Shown piece by piece: positions 1 through 12,239 of a DNA stretch of 64,000 bases (positions are counted from its first letter, which is position 1; each line of letters begins with the position of its first letter). Below the pieces are notes generated by a model. It did not search any database. It worked only from the letters and a program-made list of their open reading frames with translations, and had not been told where the DNA came from. Source of the DNA: Anaspis maculata (taxonomy: Eukaryota > Arthropoda > Insecta > Coleoptera > Scraptiidae); contig OX421963.1 in NCBI GenBank assembly GCA_949128115.1, forward strand, positions 55,361,306 to 55,425,305, written 5' to 3'. The position numbers and the translations under genes were made by a program.

Positions 1-2101
1 GGAAAGCACGGGCAGGTGGCGTGTTCAGCATTTGTCGTTTGGTCGCTCAAATTAGTTATAAATCACGCTGTCTTCAAATTTCAACGTGGCGCCCAACTTA
101 CTGATAGATGTTGATGGTTTGGTACAGAAATTTTAATTTTTTTCATATGCGCTGATGATTTCTTGCGAGCTAATTGACCTTTCCAATTTTAGGAGATAGA
201 AAATACATGGATTTTCGAGGTCACCTTTGACGTTTTGAAGTTTATGACGTTTGGACGTTTCGTTTCTGACTTTTGCGGGAATTTTTAATCGGATAGCTGT
301 ACTGTTCCCACTTGTGTTCCCATTATCATGTGGGGAAAGTCACTAGAGCCCATAAGGGAGTTTTTAATGGACGAAGTAATAGAGTTTTTTCGTAGTAAGA
401 TGCACGTGTCTGGTGCAGCGTGATCTCTGCTGGTGCAGCCACACTTCCATCAAGTTTGGGTCTTTCGTGAACCGGTGCATGGTTATGCTGGGTGTATTCG
501 TCTTATTCTCGACTCGCATAGAGCGACACAACACCCTGGAACCATTTCTGTAAGTATCTTCTCAGTTTTCCACTACATATAACACACTTATTGGCAAGAA
601 CGAGGGTAAGAACAAGTGAAATAATGAAATCCATGCTGAAATCAAATAAATACACGACAGAGCGCTTGTCAGATTCGAAAAATTTCCCATTGTCAGAAAC
701 AAAATGTCATATCTCAAGAAACATAGGACGCTTTCCAATAACTGCGATAAGACGGATACACAATGTCAAAGTGCACTTGCCAGCTCAATTCTAAACTCAG
801 CCTCGCCAATGTTTCGATTGTGTCGACATGTGGTGCTATTACTGCTATTGGAACGCTAGCTGTGTCAAATTGTGTCCAAATGTGTCGAATTGTGTCCTTA
901 TACGCCTTATTGGGAAGCGCCCAATAACCTCGATTAACCATATCTTATACGCATGACGTCACAGTAAAGAGAGACAACAGAAAATTGGAGACCTCAATTG
1001 CTCTAGGCGACATCTAGTGACAAAATCCTAAATTCGAGGCTGACCTACTAGTAATAGTTATACAATGGTAGTACTTATTGGTTTTGAAATTACTAATTTT
1101 TCGATGGTCAATCATTGTTCTCTCCATGCATTGTCATGCCATACGTCAACTGTCATTTCGGGTTCGTATCCATAGACAACGGCGGCGGCGCCCTGATCTA
1201 CACCAACTCACGTCATCAATAACTGAGCGTATTGAAATGAGTAGTGACAATCGAACTGCCAGTGATAGTAAGTAGCAACCACTCATTGTCAACCCATTCC
1301 GCTTTTGGCAGCCATCTTGTGGCGGGAAAAATCAATTCAAATCACGAATAGAATGGTAACTTTCAAAAAGTGTCAGTTGTTGTCGAATTCAGGCTGTTAA
1401 CATTGTGAAAGTGATCTAAGGAAACAACTCGCTTTAGCAGTTTTGAGGATGTCTCCTTCATATTTTGGGAGCAACTTATCTTCCCAAGTCAAGTCAGATT
1501 CGTACGGCCATGATTCGAATTGATGAATCGATAAGTTTGATATGATGTTGCCATTCTATTATTTTTATTGCCCGCCATCATGACAGCCGTATTCAGCTTA
1601 GTGGGGTATTCTTTTCAGGTGAATTGTGATTTATTTCTTGTTAAGGGACTTGGGCTTGATCATATATATCTCATAGAAATCAGGGTTGCCCAATGAACGA
1701 GACTTTATGTTGTCCTGTTGCTGCAGCGTCAAAAAATAGCAACCCTTCACTTTATTGGCTTGTTGCATCCGAATGCTCCGAGGAAAGCTCTCCTACAACC
1801 TGCAGGAATTTTATTTTACCGTTTGGGTGGACACATCGCAAATCCGGCGTTGTGCTTTTCTTATGCTATTTGCTTACGGTTGCATAACTACTTACTTACT
1901 CATTTCCATAAATCCAATCTCGCAAGATCGGTGTAGATGATACCATAACTAAACCTACACTGATTCTTATAGTCCCTCTCGGGTACCTACAGATTCATTT
2001 TCCAGAAGATTTTAATCTAACACTCGTCAAAAGTGCGGTCAAAAGCTTGTGGAATCCGAACAAAAAGGAACTGTTTTTTATAAGAAATTGTTTTTTCTTA
2101 C
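1..2101. other. Low-information stretch, presumed igl intron or 3' flank
   Basis: No open frame of convincing composition is seen. An imperfect inverted repeat lies at 725-927, where GGACGCTTTCCAATAA pairs with TTATTGGGAAGCGCC. It encloses a short run of TGTGTC-type repeats near 850-900 and may be a decayed MITE. If the igl model is right this is the intron downstream of exon 2102-2214. Confidence 0.4.
725..927. repeat. Decayed inverted-repeat (MITE-like) element
   Basis: The two ends form imperfect arms of about 45 bp: GACGCTTTCCAATAA near 727 and TTATTGGGAAGCGC near 906. Both arms continue with GTGTC/GACAC-type matches. No target duplication is obvious. Confidence 0.4.
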
Positions 2102-2214
2102 CGCTTTACTTTTATTTGGAGAAACGCCTCCATCATCCTTGTTCTTGTCCATTTCTTTTCTGGACATGTGACCCCTGAACGAGGCTTGAATTTTTGTAGC
2201 TGCGTGGCATAATT
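2102..2214 (-). CDS. igl: Second IQ-motif exon of the same igloo-like gene
   Basis: This 113-bp minus-strand exon has acceptor TTTTGCAG just above 2214 and donor GCG|GTAAGA at 2102/2101. It starts with the last two bases of a codon, so it accepts a phase-1 intron, and the last G of exon 40736-41011 completes a GAA (Glu) codon. It leaves in phase 0. It encodes LCHAATKIQASFRGHMSRKE, a second canonical IQ motif, then a Lys/Asp/Ser-rich tail. The two motifs are separated by about 30 residues when joined, as expected for tandem IQ sites. The next exon must lie below position 2102 or outside the window; nothing recognisable was found in 1-2101. Confidence 0.75.
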
Positions 2215-2848
2215 CTGCAAAATAAAGAAGGTAATCAATCACATTTCTGCAAGTTACGTTATTTGCAATGCTCATATGAAGGAGTAAAAGCAGACGTGGA
2301 ACAAATCTATTTAAAATTAAAACCGAGTTATCGATGTGAAAAGAGTATTTCAACAAGAATACTAAATCTCATGCGATTAATTTTGACTTTCATGTCTGGG
2401 ATTATCGGTGCAGCTGAAAGAAAGTGAAAAATGGACTTGGTCCACTTCTGCTTTGAGTCCATCACTCGGTCCATAATAATTTTTGTGTTTGTGGGTCTTG
2501 TACACTTATCGGCCATGGTTTTTATGTTGTAAAGCTTACAGTTACAAGTTATTCCAAGAAACCCGGAAATTTTCTTGGATGGCGCTTTTTGATTGATCGT
2601 CTTAAACAAAAAACCAAGCGCATTTGGAACAAGAGGCGGTTGCATCTATAAACTAGGAAAGCAGAATTGGGCAATTCATGCCAGGAGAATCAACTCGTTC
2701 GATATTTTTTCTTGCACCGTGGTTTGTCCACATTTGCGGATTGTGACAATTTTCAGAATACTAGTTGATGATGTATGCGCAAAAACTTCATTGGCATAGA
2801 TTAGTAAAGATGAAAAAAACGTTGGTTGATATTTATGTTGTTATTATA

Positions 2849-2979
2849 CCGGGTGTTTATAAATGTTTGTTATCATATCGCCTTTGGAATCTCCTATCAC
2901 TCTTTCAAATCGTGCCTTTCACTGCGACTTTTGGCCTGACCAAAGCCTGCCGCGATCACAGACGTTTATAAACACCCGG
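2849..2979. mobile_element. 131-bp TA-flanked MITE, copy 1 (GGGTGTTTATAAA family)
   Basis: The TIR CCGGGTGTTTATAAA at the left is matched by TTTATAAACACCCGG at the right, with TA on both sides (2847-2848, 2980-2981). The arms extend to the TGCCGCGATCACAG block. It has no coding capacity. The TA target and short TIRs fit a Tc1/mariner-type MITE. A second copy with the same structure is at 9278-9407. Confidence 0.8.
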
Positions 2980-2981
2980 TA

Positions 2982-5106
2982 TTTGCTGGGAAAAAGAGAA
3001 TTGACAAAGAGCAAATGAAGGACGATCTCAGCGAAACTATTTCTTTCATCCAAGAAGTAGAAAAATATCACTAGCCGTATATAGCATCAGAATACAGCAA
3101 TAGAAAGTCAATCGAAATCATTTGGGTGGAAATTGGAAAGAAGTCTGATGAGACTGGCAAGTGAGATAGTAAGGTGAATAGGTTGGTATAGTTTCAACGC
3201 ATTTTCCTGGGAATACGTTTTATACTTAGGTATACAACACACAAAAACTACAAACTACACACTACACAGTTAGTTTTCTAAGGCAGGTACACAAATAACT
3301 CTTTCCCCACCAATATCCAATCACTCATTTTCCTTGACAACACTTTCATTACCTCAGATCAGATATATTTGATTGAATACCAATAGCAAAGAACACTTCG
3401 AATTCCGTCGAATAATGAATAGATTACTCGTGTGTGCCCGGCCGAAAGAGAAAACTTATTCACAAATTTTACCTCGAAAATAGTCAAGGTACCACTTCAA
3501 TTGAGGAATGATTTTTGTGGCATTTTTCTACAAATTTTCGAATCCGCTTACATTTTTCCAGCAAAGAGCTTTTTTTAGCATTTTTTCATCCGCATACCTA
3601 CATTTGTCACCAAATAATAAGGGCAACCGATTTTGTAGTCGGATCCTGCATTTTTATTTATTCAGTATGACATCTTAACAAGTTTTAACAGAGAAGTATT
3701 ATTATTGTTCAGTTCCAACCTACTATTCCAAACACAAAACAGTCAAAACACCCTGATGTAGGTATCATAAATCAATGGACAAAAAAGTTCACTATGACTT
3801 TTGACTTGCCTTAGAATCCTGATCTGCCATTGATCTGTGCAAGGTCACTCAGGAATCACCCTCTATATTTACGACCGATATTCCAGCATGATGTCATATT
3901 CCATGGCTTCCGATTTATTTTTCAATTATATAAACTCGCCCAGTTGGAAACTGAACTACATGAATAAAAACTGGGGAGATAACACCGAAATCAATAAACG
4001 CCCGATGGTTGTGCCTGTCCAGTGTCCCTGAAAAGGCGTCGCTGTTGAATAAGTTGAGAGCAATCAAAAAGAAATGCTCCGTTTCACCGGAAGTCATGCC
4101 CGATGAAATTCACGGTGTTTCAATTTCTCTTTACGCGAGAGTGCACATTAATTCATTTTTCTTGCGACGCGGAAAACGTCTTCTAAAAACATGAACTTGG
4201 AGGACGCTTTTCAGCTCTAATCTTCCAAACAAGCTACGTAGCTGTGGGTCTTTATCCTTTATCTCTGCGGGCACGAGTATTGCATGTAGAAATGGAAACG
4301 TGACTTCCATTTCGATGATTAAATTTATGCTTGATTAGCACCGGTTCGGTCGGGAGGCGGTCGGGGGGGGGGGGGGGGGGTCAGGTACGGAGCCATATGT
4401 GATTGTTTTGATTTGTTGATAGTTTGACGACAAAATTCACAAATTGGTTCTGAATTATCGTCGATTACTCCCTTGACGTAAAGCGTAACACACAGAATCC
4501 AGCCAATTAAATGGCAGGCACGAAATTCGCCCCATGGTGAGTTATATTCCGAAGGTATACCTACGTAAATTTGCACCGATATCAACATTTGACGTCAGCA
4601 TCAAACATCGGTTCCATTTTGATGCTGGCGCAATGTCACTAATTGATTTTTTTAATTTGTCGTCGAAAAAGCGAGGTGAAAAACAGTCGGGAGCAGCCCG
4701 ATCAATGAACGGGAGAGATCATAAAGGTAGGTATAAAGGGCTAGAGTACCTACTTATGGACCTAACTAAACTATTCATGTTTTGGCAGGTACATGTATCT
4801 ACGTTGTTTCAAAATAATGTGCATCTTAGGCGGCCGTGAAATTCGACATTTGAATTGAAAATAATGCTTTCGGTAAGCCAAATCGAGCCAACATTACAGG
4901 TGATCATCAATAGGTCCCTTCGAACAGCGCTCAAGACAAAAAGACATCGGCGCCAACTGTCACTTGTGACAATTATGATCACACTTCTCATTTCTACCTG
5001 AGTTACATTTCATTTGCTGATGTTTTGACGAAAGAACACAACTTGTTGAAAATGGATGTACCGATAAGGAAGTTTAAAGAAGCTACGAAGAGATGCATTT
5101 ACGGTA
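2982..5106. other. Non-coding intronic sequence
   Basis: No supported gene is seen. It holds a run of 18 G at 4363-4380 and a short hairpin near 4589-4640 (TTGACGTCAGCATCAAA against TTTTGATGCTGGCGCAA). Short open frames here have no recognisable motif. Confidence 0.4.
4363..4380 (+). repeat. Poly-G tract (18 G)
   Basis: Eighteen consecutive G follow GGAGGCGGTC. This is a homopolymer or sequencing-fragile site that may also be an assembly length error. Confidence 0.85.
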
Positions 5107-5252
5107 TGTGTAAAAGTGACAGCCAGGAACCAGTAGTTGGTCAGGCGGCTAGACAGAACATGCAGCGTTGCCATTCAACTGACAGGTGTACGAAAGTTTC
5201 CAAAATTTGGAGCCTTCAAGCATGCGCACCTGCCCAAACGAAGTAGCCTATT
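5107..5252 (+). repeat. 146-bp dispersed repeat, copy A
   Basis: It shares start (TGTGTAAAAGTGACA), middle (CAACTGACAGGTGTACGAAA) and end (CCCAAACGAA.TAGCCTATT) with 39448-39593. Both copies are 146 bp and in the same orientation. There are no TIRs, no poly-A tail and no target duplication. It could be a SINE-like or segmental repeat. Confidence 0.7.
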
Positions 5253-5670
5253 TGAGAATGTTCATTGAGTGAAAATATACAAAAAGGCGCCATCGTAAGC
5301 TTTTGAGATACGCCGAGATGGATGAGATGACGCCTCAGTATTAAGCAACTTTTGAAACCAGCTTTTGCAGCCGATCGTTTTCTAATATAAATAGTGAAGT
5401 ACTGGAAGGACTTTGTTATGGTGCCAGTTTGTTCTTTATTTCTGAAAAATTCTCCCGGATAAAGCCGCAGTTCTCACCTAATCATGTGTTACCTGGTCAA
5501 AACCATCATCAGTGTGAGAAATGTCACCGGGGGCGCTTCTCAACAATTTTTCACTCAGCTGAATGTTTGATAATAATTTTTTTGTGGAATTATATGAAGA
5601 ATATTATTTGTAAAATGATTTGTTTCATTTCAAAATGATGTTGCGGTTTTCCACAACAAGAGTATCTACA

Positions 5671-6018
5671 CAGAGAAAAATCAATTTCAAATAAGTTGCA
5701 CAATGTTGTTCAATCTTTTATTGGTGAAATTTCTCACGAACATTTAAACACATTATAGTCATTTTCTACACATTTTGGTGCACGGAATCACGTACAGATG
5801 TATGAGAAAGTCGCATAAATTGTGCATATTCTCACAAAACACTGTAAGTACAAATTGTTTCAATTTTTCACCTAAAATTGTTTTGATTCTTATTACAATC
5901 AATCAAGAACAATTTTGTTCCAATATTTAGCACAAATTGTCCCTGTCACGATTTTAGAACCAAATTGTGTAGTACATTGTCACAATTATTTTATTTAATA
6001 ACATATTTTTCTCTGTGC
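5671..6018. mobile_element. Short DNA element with 13-bp TIRs CACAGAGAAAAAT
   Basis: CACAGAGAAAAAT at the left end is exactly inverted as ATTTTTCTCTGTG at the right end, about 348 bp apart. The inside is AT-rich with repeated CACAATT/AATTGTG words and no ORF. Superfamily is not assignable because no clear target duplication is visible. Confidence 0.6.
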
Positions 6019-6463
6019 AAACACTTATAAATTTTCAAAAGCAATATTTTCAACTCAAATGTCAAATTTCGCAGCCGCTTGGATGCACATTAGGCAGCTC
6101 CGTATGTTATGCTATAACTCGTAAGAAAGCAGAAATCAGGAAATGAATTCACATAAAAACTCCTGAAAAGCTAGTCAAAAACTGTATTCAGATCTACTAT
6201 TGAAAATTAGATCGAACGCTTTTCCATAAAGTTTTGAAGAACCCCAGGGTTACCCAAAAGTTTGGAACAAAATTCATAATTTCTTGCCCTATTTTTCTGA
6301 AAAACAAACGCTCGAACAGGTCGATTTTTAAAAACAGTAAGTCGTTTTTCCATCATACGTATTGATCTAACGTCAACCCCCTAACCCCCAGCCACCCTCA
6401 GTAATTTTTTAATCGCACCCTATGGCTTGTGGATGTAGGGGCTCGTTGAAAAGCGTCCAACTA

Positions 6464-7469
6464 CACACATCAAAAGAATCTAGGGGACAAGCAAATTCAG
6501 ACGATTTCTAAAATCATCATAACTTTTGTTTGCCGTCAGCGATTTCATATCTGTTTTCAGTGTTCGATAGCCCAATCCTTCGTTCTCATGTCTTGGTCAA
6601 GTCGAATACGAACAATGTTTTATAAAGCTTCTACAGGGTGATCAATGGAACAGTGTAAAATTGCCGAAAGCTCAGTACGAGCGCGATTTCTCCAAAAAAT
6701 CTTCATCTGCATTTCAATAGCACAGTTATAAAGACTGGTATTTCAGCTTCAGTAGCGTTTTTGAATTTCGAAAATCGAAGGTAAATTGCCATAGATATTC
6801 ATCATTTTGTGCCGTCATGTTGAACTTCCAAGAAAGTGATGCGATTTCATTGAAACTTGGATTGCACTTGAATCTGGTTTCAGTAATTGGAATTCCAAGA
6901 TCAAATGTCTTTCTCGGTCACTTTCAAGCCGCCACATCGAACTTTTATGCAGATTCTTCGATTCTAGTGTGTTTCAAGTTTCATTCAAATTGAATCATTA
7001 TTGTAAAAAGTTCGATATAGCGGCTCAAAAGTGACCGAAAGTGACATTTGACCTTGAAATTCCAATTTCTTGAAGCAGACATGAGTGTGTTCCAAGTTTC
7101 GATGAAATCGGACCACTTTCTTTCCTTCTTGAAAGTTCAACATGGCGGCACAAAATGATCAATATCTTTAGCAATTCACCTTCGATTTCAAAAATTCTAA
7201 AACGTTAGTGAAGCTGAAACACCTATCTTTATAACTGTGCTCGAAATCGCGCTCGTACTGAACATTCGGCAATTTTACACTGTTCCATTGATCACCCTGT
7301 AGCAACCTTATGAAACACTGTTCGTGTTTGACGTGATCAAGGCATGAAAACGGAAGATTTGGCTATCGAACACCGAAGACCGATATGAAATCGCTTGCGG
7401 GAATCAGAAGTTATGATGATTTTAGGAATAGTCTGAATTTGCTTGTCCTCTAGATTCTTTTGATGTGTG
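6464..7469. mobile_element. 1.0-kb foldback element (CACACATCAAAAGAATC termini), intact copy
   Basis: The TIR CACACATCAAAAGAATCTA at the left is matched at the right by TAGATTCTTTTGATGTGTG. TA duplications lie at 6462-6463 and 7470-7471. The whole element folds on itself. Inside it is a second TA-flanked TIR pair, CAGGGTGATCAATGGAACAG and its complement (6634-7299). It has no coding capacity. The same family, disrupted, is at 18817-22375. Confidence 0.8.
6634..7299. mobile_element. Inner foldback nested in 6464-7469
   Basis: CAGGGTGATCAATGGAACAG at 6634 is inverted at the 7299 end. TA flanks both ends (6632-6633, 7300-7301). The equivalent nested unit is at 18994-19683, so the nesting predates amplification of the larger element. 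Confidence 0.7.
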
Positions 7470-7720
7470 TATTTTCAATGGTAGATCTGAATACAGTTTT
7501 TAACAAGCTTTCCAACCAGCCCCCCAAGCGATAGAGTGCCATTTCAAAAAAATACTAAGGGTGCCTAGGGGTCAAGGAGTTGACGGTAGATCATGACACG
7601 TGTCATGGAAAAACGGCTTGCCCTTTTTAGAAATCGACCTGTTCGACCGTTTAAAAAAAATGGTCATAAGTTATGAATTTTGTTCCGGACTTTTGAATAA
7701 CCTTGTAGGTAGAGTTCCAA

Positions 7721-9277
7721 ACAATATTTGTGGTATCTTAATTCATCGCGAATATGAATTTATCGTCAGAAGTGGGTTCTGACCCCATTAAGACTGATTT
7801 CTGATTATTGAAAATGGAATGAAAATTCTGGTTACCGCGCTCAAAATTGAAATTAGCCCTCTGTCCCCACAGGGACCCTAAATTTGCATATTTTGACGGG
7901 GCTCATCAAAAAATGTTGATCTATTGACCTCAGTTAGTGACATTTCATTAAGAAACGTTGTGGACCTTCCAAAAACACAGTTTGGTAACTACCTGTCGCA
8001 TGGACTATGGAGGCAAATTCTCAGTCCTGCCTTACAAGGGCACCTTACGTCGAGAGCTTAATTCGAACTTAGTCATTTCAACGGTAGGTAACTGAACGTG
8101 GGTGGAATAGATATACTTGAGTACCTAAGGTACCTACCTATCTACGTTTCTTATTTTGTTGAAACAATAATTTTGCTTCTTCAATTCAGTCCTAATGCGC
8201 TGCACTTCATCAAAACAACGAAATGCCAACGAAACAATGACTTCCAAAATTTAACTGCGAAACTAAAACAAAACGAAAGATTGGTATGGTAATTTTGCCG
8301 TCCGCTTAATAGCCCACATCGATTATTGAAGCGCTTGCTTCTAGCACCCTCCATTTATATTAATCCCCAGTCGCCGAAAATCGGCCAATCGAAACGATCC
8401 GAAAGGTGTTGAAATGCAAAATAATGGGCTCCGCATGTGAACACGCTTTTAGCTTTGAAAAAATGAAACAAATGCAATCTAGCACCAAGTGTTGAAACAT
8501 CACCTGCACTCAACCTAATTGCACTTGGAACTGCATGGCAATAAGCATCCCACTGGCTTCAAAAGGAAATTTCTACGGGTCTTTCTATACCTGCATGCGA
8601 CCTAATTAAAGTTCGTGAATCACAAAGTGAATACAAATCTATGAATTGGGGAGCTCGCTACACACATCCCAAATTGTTGTACCTATGCGATGAGTTTATA
8701 TTTAAAGCGTCCGAGAAGGGAATACTCAGGTGAAGCAGCCAACAATCAATAAACGAGGCGGATGTGACCAAACAAGAGGGATGTTCATGTGAGGTTTCAA
8801 GTATTTATAAACAATAGACCAACATTTCATTGAACTATATAGACGTAACTTCACACACGTTTGGGTGTAGCCCTCGTAACGAGGTATGGGGAGAACTTCG
8901 AAATATCATCGTTTGTTATAGGTACCTACCTATGTAGGAACAAGCAAATGTAATGGAAGTTGTGCAAGTTGAGCTCCCGGTGGCTCTAAAGGCTCAGCGC
9001 TAATTGAGCTGCTTAACAAAGCAAAAGTGTCCATTCATTATAGAAAAATAAACAAAACTTGGTTCTCCTCCATTAATATACTGACACTAATAATAATAAA
9101 TGAAGACGAGAAACCTTAACACCATCACCCGGTCGGCGGTGTGGGGAACGTTGAGGAATTTGCAGCAAAGCAACTTGCGCCGTGCAAGGATATTTTCCAT
9201 CATCGAATGTTAAGAAGTCGGCAGTTGAGACCATGCTCGTTGAAACTGGTGAAAATTTGAGGGTGAATAATATAATA
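7721..9277. other. Non-coding intronic sequence
   Basis: No supported gene, RNA or element is seen. It contains scattered GGTAGGTACC/TACCTACC strings that recur through the window. Confidence 0.4.
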
Positions 9278-9407
9278 CCGGGTGTTTATAAACGTCTGTG
9301 ATCGCATTGCCTTTGGAATCCGCTTTCATCACTAGAATTGCGCCTGTTACAACGTTTTTCGGCCTGACCCATGCCTGCCGCGATCACAGTTTCTTATAAA
9401 CACCCCG
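9278..9407. mobile_element. 130-bp TA-flanked MITE, copy 2
   Basis: It has the same termini as 2849-2979 (CCGGGTGTTTATAAAC ... TATAAACACC) and shares internal stretches such as GCCTTTGGAATC and CTGCCGCGATCACAG. TA duplications flank it at 9276-9277 and 9408-9409. Divergence from copy 1 is moderate, so both are old. Confidence 0.8.
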
Positions 9408-9681
9408 TATGTATAATAGGGAGCTGTTGGAAAGTGCAATAATATATAAGACAAGGCTCTCATTTCAAAACCCCCTTTCCCCGTTTTTCTGCTCCATCCT
9501 CCTGAACGAGTCAAAAATTTCATATCAAATTGTAGATCCAGCATTTGAAGGCTTTTCAGTGCCCTTTATTTTATTACTAAACAAAATTTATCCACACCAC
9601 GAGTTCGTTTAAAAACTGTTCAATTTACATTTTCAAATTTAAAAGAGTAACATTTTTAATTCTACAATGTAATGCAATTGT

Positions 9682-9715
<34 letters not shown>
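9682..9715 (+). repeat. (CAA)n microsatellite
   Basis: This is an uninterrupted ACAACAACA... tract of about 11 units. Confidence 0.9.
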
Positions 9716-9717
<2 letters not shown>

Positions 9718-10841
9718 TAACTTGAAAACAGGTTTGCACCAAAGTAAAAAGAGTTGGAAGGCTTTCAAAATAATGTGTTACTCGACCCTAATTTGCTTTT
9801 GAAATTTTTGAAAGGTTAGTCACCTTGTTCAAGAGGATGAAGCAACAAAATTGAATTTATGTTAATTGTGTCTCTCTTGAATATGAAATTGGCCTGCCTC
9901 GGAATTTTTGAGGAAAAAAGCAGTATCAAGGGTGCGGTGCCAATTTTGTGAACTCTGTACCTACTCACGTGTTCTACAGGTTAGTATAAGATAGGTATTC
10001 GATTTTCTTTTTCTGTATTTCTCCCTCACAATTTGGCTTAGTTTGACAAGAAACGTTTCAAAATAGTTGAGTAAGGTATCTGGTGGTTATAAGGCCCAGT
10101 ACGGTAATAAGGCCCAGATGTGCCTTATTGTCAAAGAATGGTTTTTTAAGTTTGTTCATTGTTTTATTTTCAAATTATGTACCTATATAACTGTGATTTT
10201 TTTCTTCTTAGGGGGGTCTTTTAATCCCCAGGCACCTTATACAATATTTATCCAAACCAGTTGATGTTGGAAAAAAGCTGATATGAAAACACGGAAAATA
10301 CTCAACTTTTAAACATTTTCTATGCCAGTCATTAATTGGTTTATACTTTATTTGGACACGGAACTTCTTTCTTAGTTTTCTTATAGGCATGCAAAAAGGT
10401 CTCTGGATATAGGCTCATCTCAAGAGCCTCATTCATAGTAGAGACTATAACACAGGTTAGACCCAGGGTGCACATAGTATAATCATGTAGAAGTGAAGTT
10501 TTATGACATCAATTTAGCCACCATGAAAATGTCATTCCCATAATCCCATGTTTTATTGCGAATGTTGTGGATGTTCGATCTGAAATACGAATGTCAGTTA
10601 TGTGTCCATAACGTCTCTTGTGCTAAATTAATGGGTAAAAGAAAATAACATTTCAAGAGCGTTCCACAGCAAGTTGGCGAGTAGAAAAAAACAAGTGAGT
10701 ATGCCTTCACGTGCGTGAGTCTCAGTAGCGCATTTTCTCGAAGAGGCATATTGTGAACATGAGGAAATTTGGTTGAAGGAGAAACACCATTCCTTGCCCA
10801 CTTTCTTCATTCGAAACTCATTGGGATATTTTGTTATCAGA

Positions 10842-10900
10842 ATGGGGTACTTGCCAATGAAATAGATTTGAATGAAAATTCTTTCACTCATCAATATTTT
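10842..10900 (+). repeat. Single terminal repeat of the GGGGTACTTGCC element family
   Basis: It carries GGGGTACTTGCCAATGAAAT followed by a decayed match to the terminus at 37479-37530. The partner inverted end is not visible nearby, so this is a solo or truncated end of the element described at 35926-36986. Confidence 0.5.
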
Positions 10901-10959
10901 TTTAAGGATAGGGATTTCTCTCTAAGTCTTGCCACACTTGTTTTTGTATTATTTATTTG

Positions 10960-12135
10960 TTTGAGGGCGGGAGCTGGGAGCGGCGACTAATCAACAGTAG
11001 TCTATTCTTTCCCATTTTTAGTCGGCTATCCATATAGCGAAAAACTAGATTGCTATGTCTTCGGGTTTATGTTTTCCATTTATCTCTTACTTTGAGGGCA
11101 GCGTGTGGGGGTGGCAGCATTCGGCAAAGTAACTGTTGCATAGTTTGAGTTAGGAGTTTCTAAATGTTTAAGGAAATATGACATTCAGCGAAAATTGTGA
11201 AAGTTGCATTTTTTTGTTTGGGGGCGGGAGCTGGAGGCGGCAACTAATCAAAAGTGACCTATCTCTTCCCATTTTTAGTCAGCTATCTATATAGCGGAAC
11301 AATTAGATCGCTATGTCTTCAGGGTTATGTTTTTCATTCATCTCTCACTTTGAGGGCAGCGTGTGGGGGCGGCAGCATTCGGCAAAGTAACTGTTGCACA
11401 GTTTGAGTTGGGAGTTTCTAAATGTAAGGGAAACATGACAATCAGTGAAAATTGTGAAAGTTGCATTTTTTGTTTGTTTGGAGGCGGCAGCTGGAGGCGG
11501 CGGCTTATTAAAAGTGGCCTATCTTCTTCCAATTTCAGTCAGCTATCAATATAGTGAAAGAATTAGATCGCTATGTCTTGAGGTTCATGTTTTACATTTA
11601 TCTCTCACTTTAGGGGCGGCGTGTGGGAGCGGCAGAGTTTGGCAAAGAAATTCCTGCACAGTTTGAGTCAAGAGTTTCGAAATGTTCGAGGTGACATTAT
11701 CAGCTAAATCAGTGGAAATTGTTGAAAGTTGCACTTTTTTCTTTTGGGGGCGGAAGCTGGAGGCGGCGCCATATCAAAAGTAGCCTATTCTTCTCCATTT
11801 TCTGTCAGATATCCATATAGCGAAAAAATTAGATTGCTATGTCTTCGGGTTCATGTTTTTCATTTCTCTCTTACTTTGGGGGCGGCGTGTGGGAGCGGCA
11901 GCGTTTGGCTGAGCAAATGTTGCACAATTTGAGTTGGCAGTTCCTAAATGTTTGAGGGAACATCTCAATCAGTAACATTTGTGAAAGTTGCACTTCTTAT
12001 CGTTTGGGGGCGGAATCTGGGGGCGGCGACTAACCAAAAGTAGCCTATCCTTTCCCATTTTTAGTCAGCTATTTATATACCGAAAGAATCAGATCGCTAT
12101 GTCTTCGGGTTTATGTTTTTCATTTTAAAGTGATT
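10960..12135 (+). repeat. Satellite array, unit about 262 bp, about 4.5 copies
   Basis: The landmark GCTATGTCTTC recurs near 11050, 11310, 11570, 11835 and 12099, giving unit lengths of about 259-265 bp. Each unit also repeats GTTTGGGGGCGG, a TATATAGCG word and TTTGAGGGCAGCGTGTGGG-like sequence. The open frames inside repeat the same peptide (SLTLGAACGSG) and are by-products of the array. It directly abuts the GTCC-bounded block that begins near 12150. Confidence 0.85.
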
Positions 12136-12239
12136 GGGGGCGGTTTTCAGCAGTTTTTAGCGCACTTCTCCAAACGGGAAGGCGCTTTTGTCCTCGCTTT
12201 GTCCGTCCGTCCGTCACAGCATCTAGTCCTAGACGAAAA

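Larger units (their letters stand above)
6160..7720. mobile_element. Decayed outer foldback carrying a nested foldback
   Basis: The sequence 6240-6460 is inverted at about 7500-7720. Examples are TTTTTAAAAATCG-type tracts, GACCTGTTCGA and ATTATGAATTTTGTTCC on the right against their complements on the left. A further inverted match joins 6177-6210 with 7475-7505 (CAGATCTAC). The arms are interrupted by the TA-flanked element 6464-7469. The outermost ends are blurred. Confidence 0.6.

Noticed and set aside
11445..11932. Successive plus-strand frames sharing SLTLGAACGSG peptide, looking like a repeat protein
   Set aside because: They are translations of the 262-bp satellite unit. The frames are broken between units and both strands are open, so there is no support for a gene.
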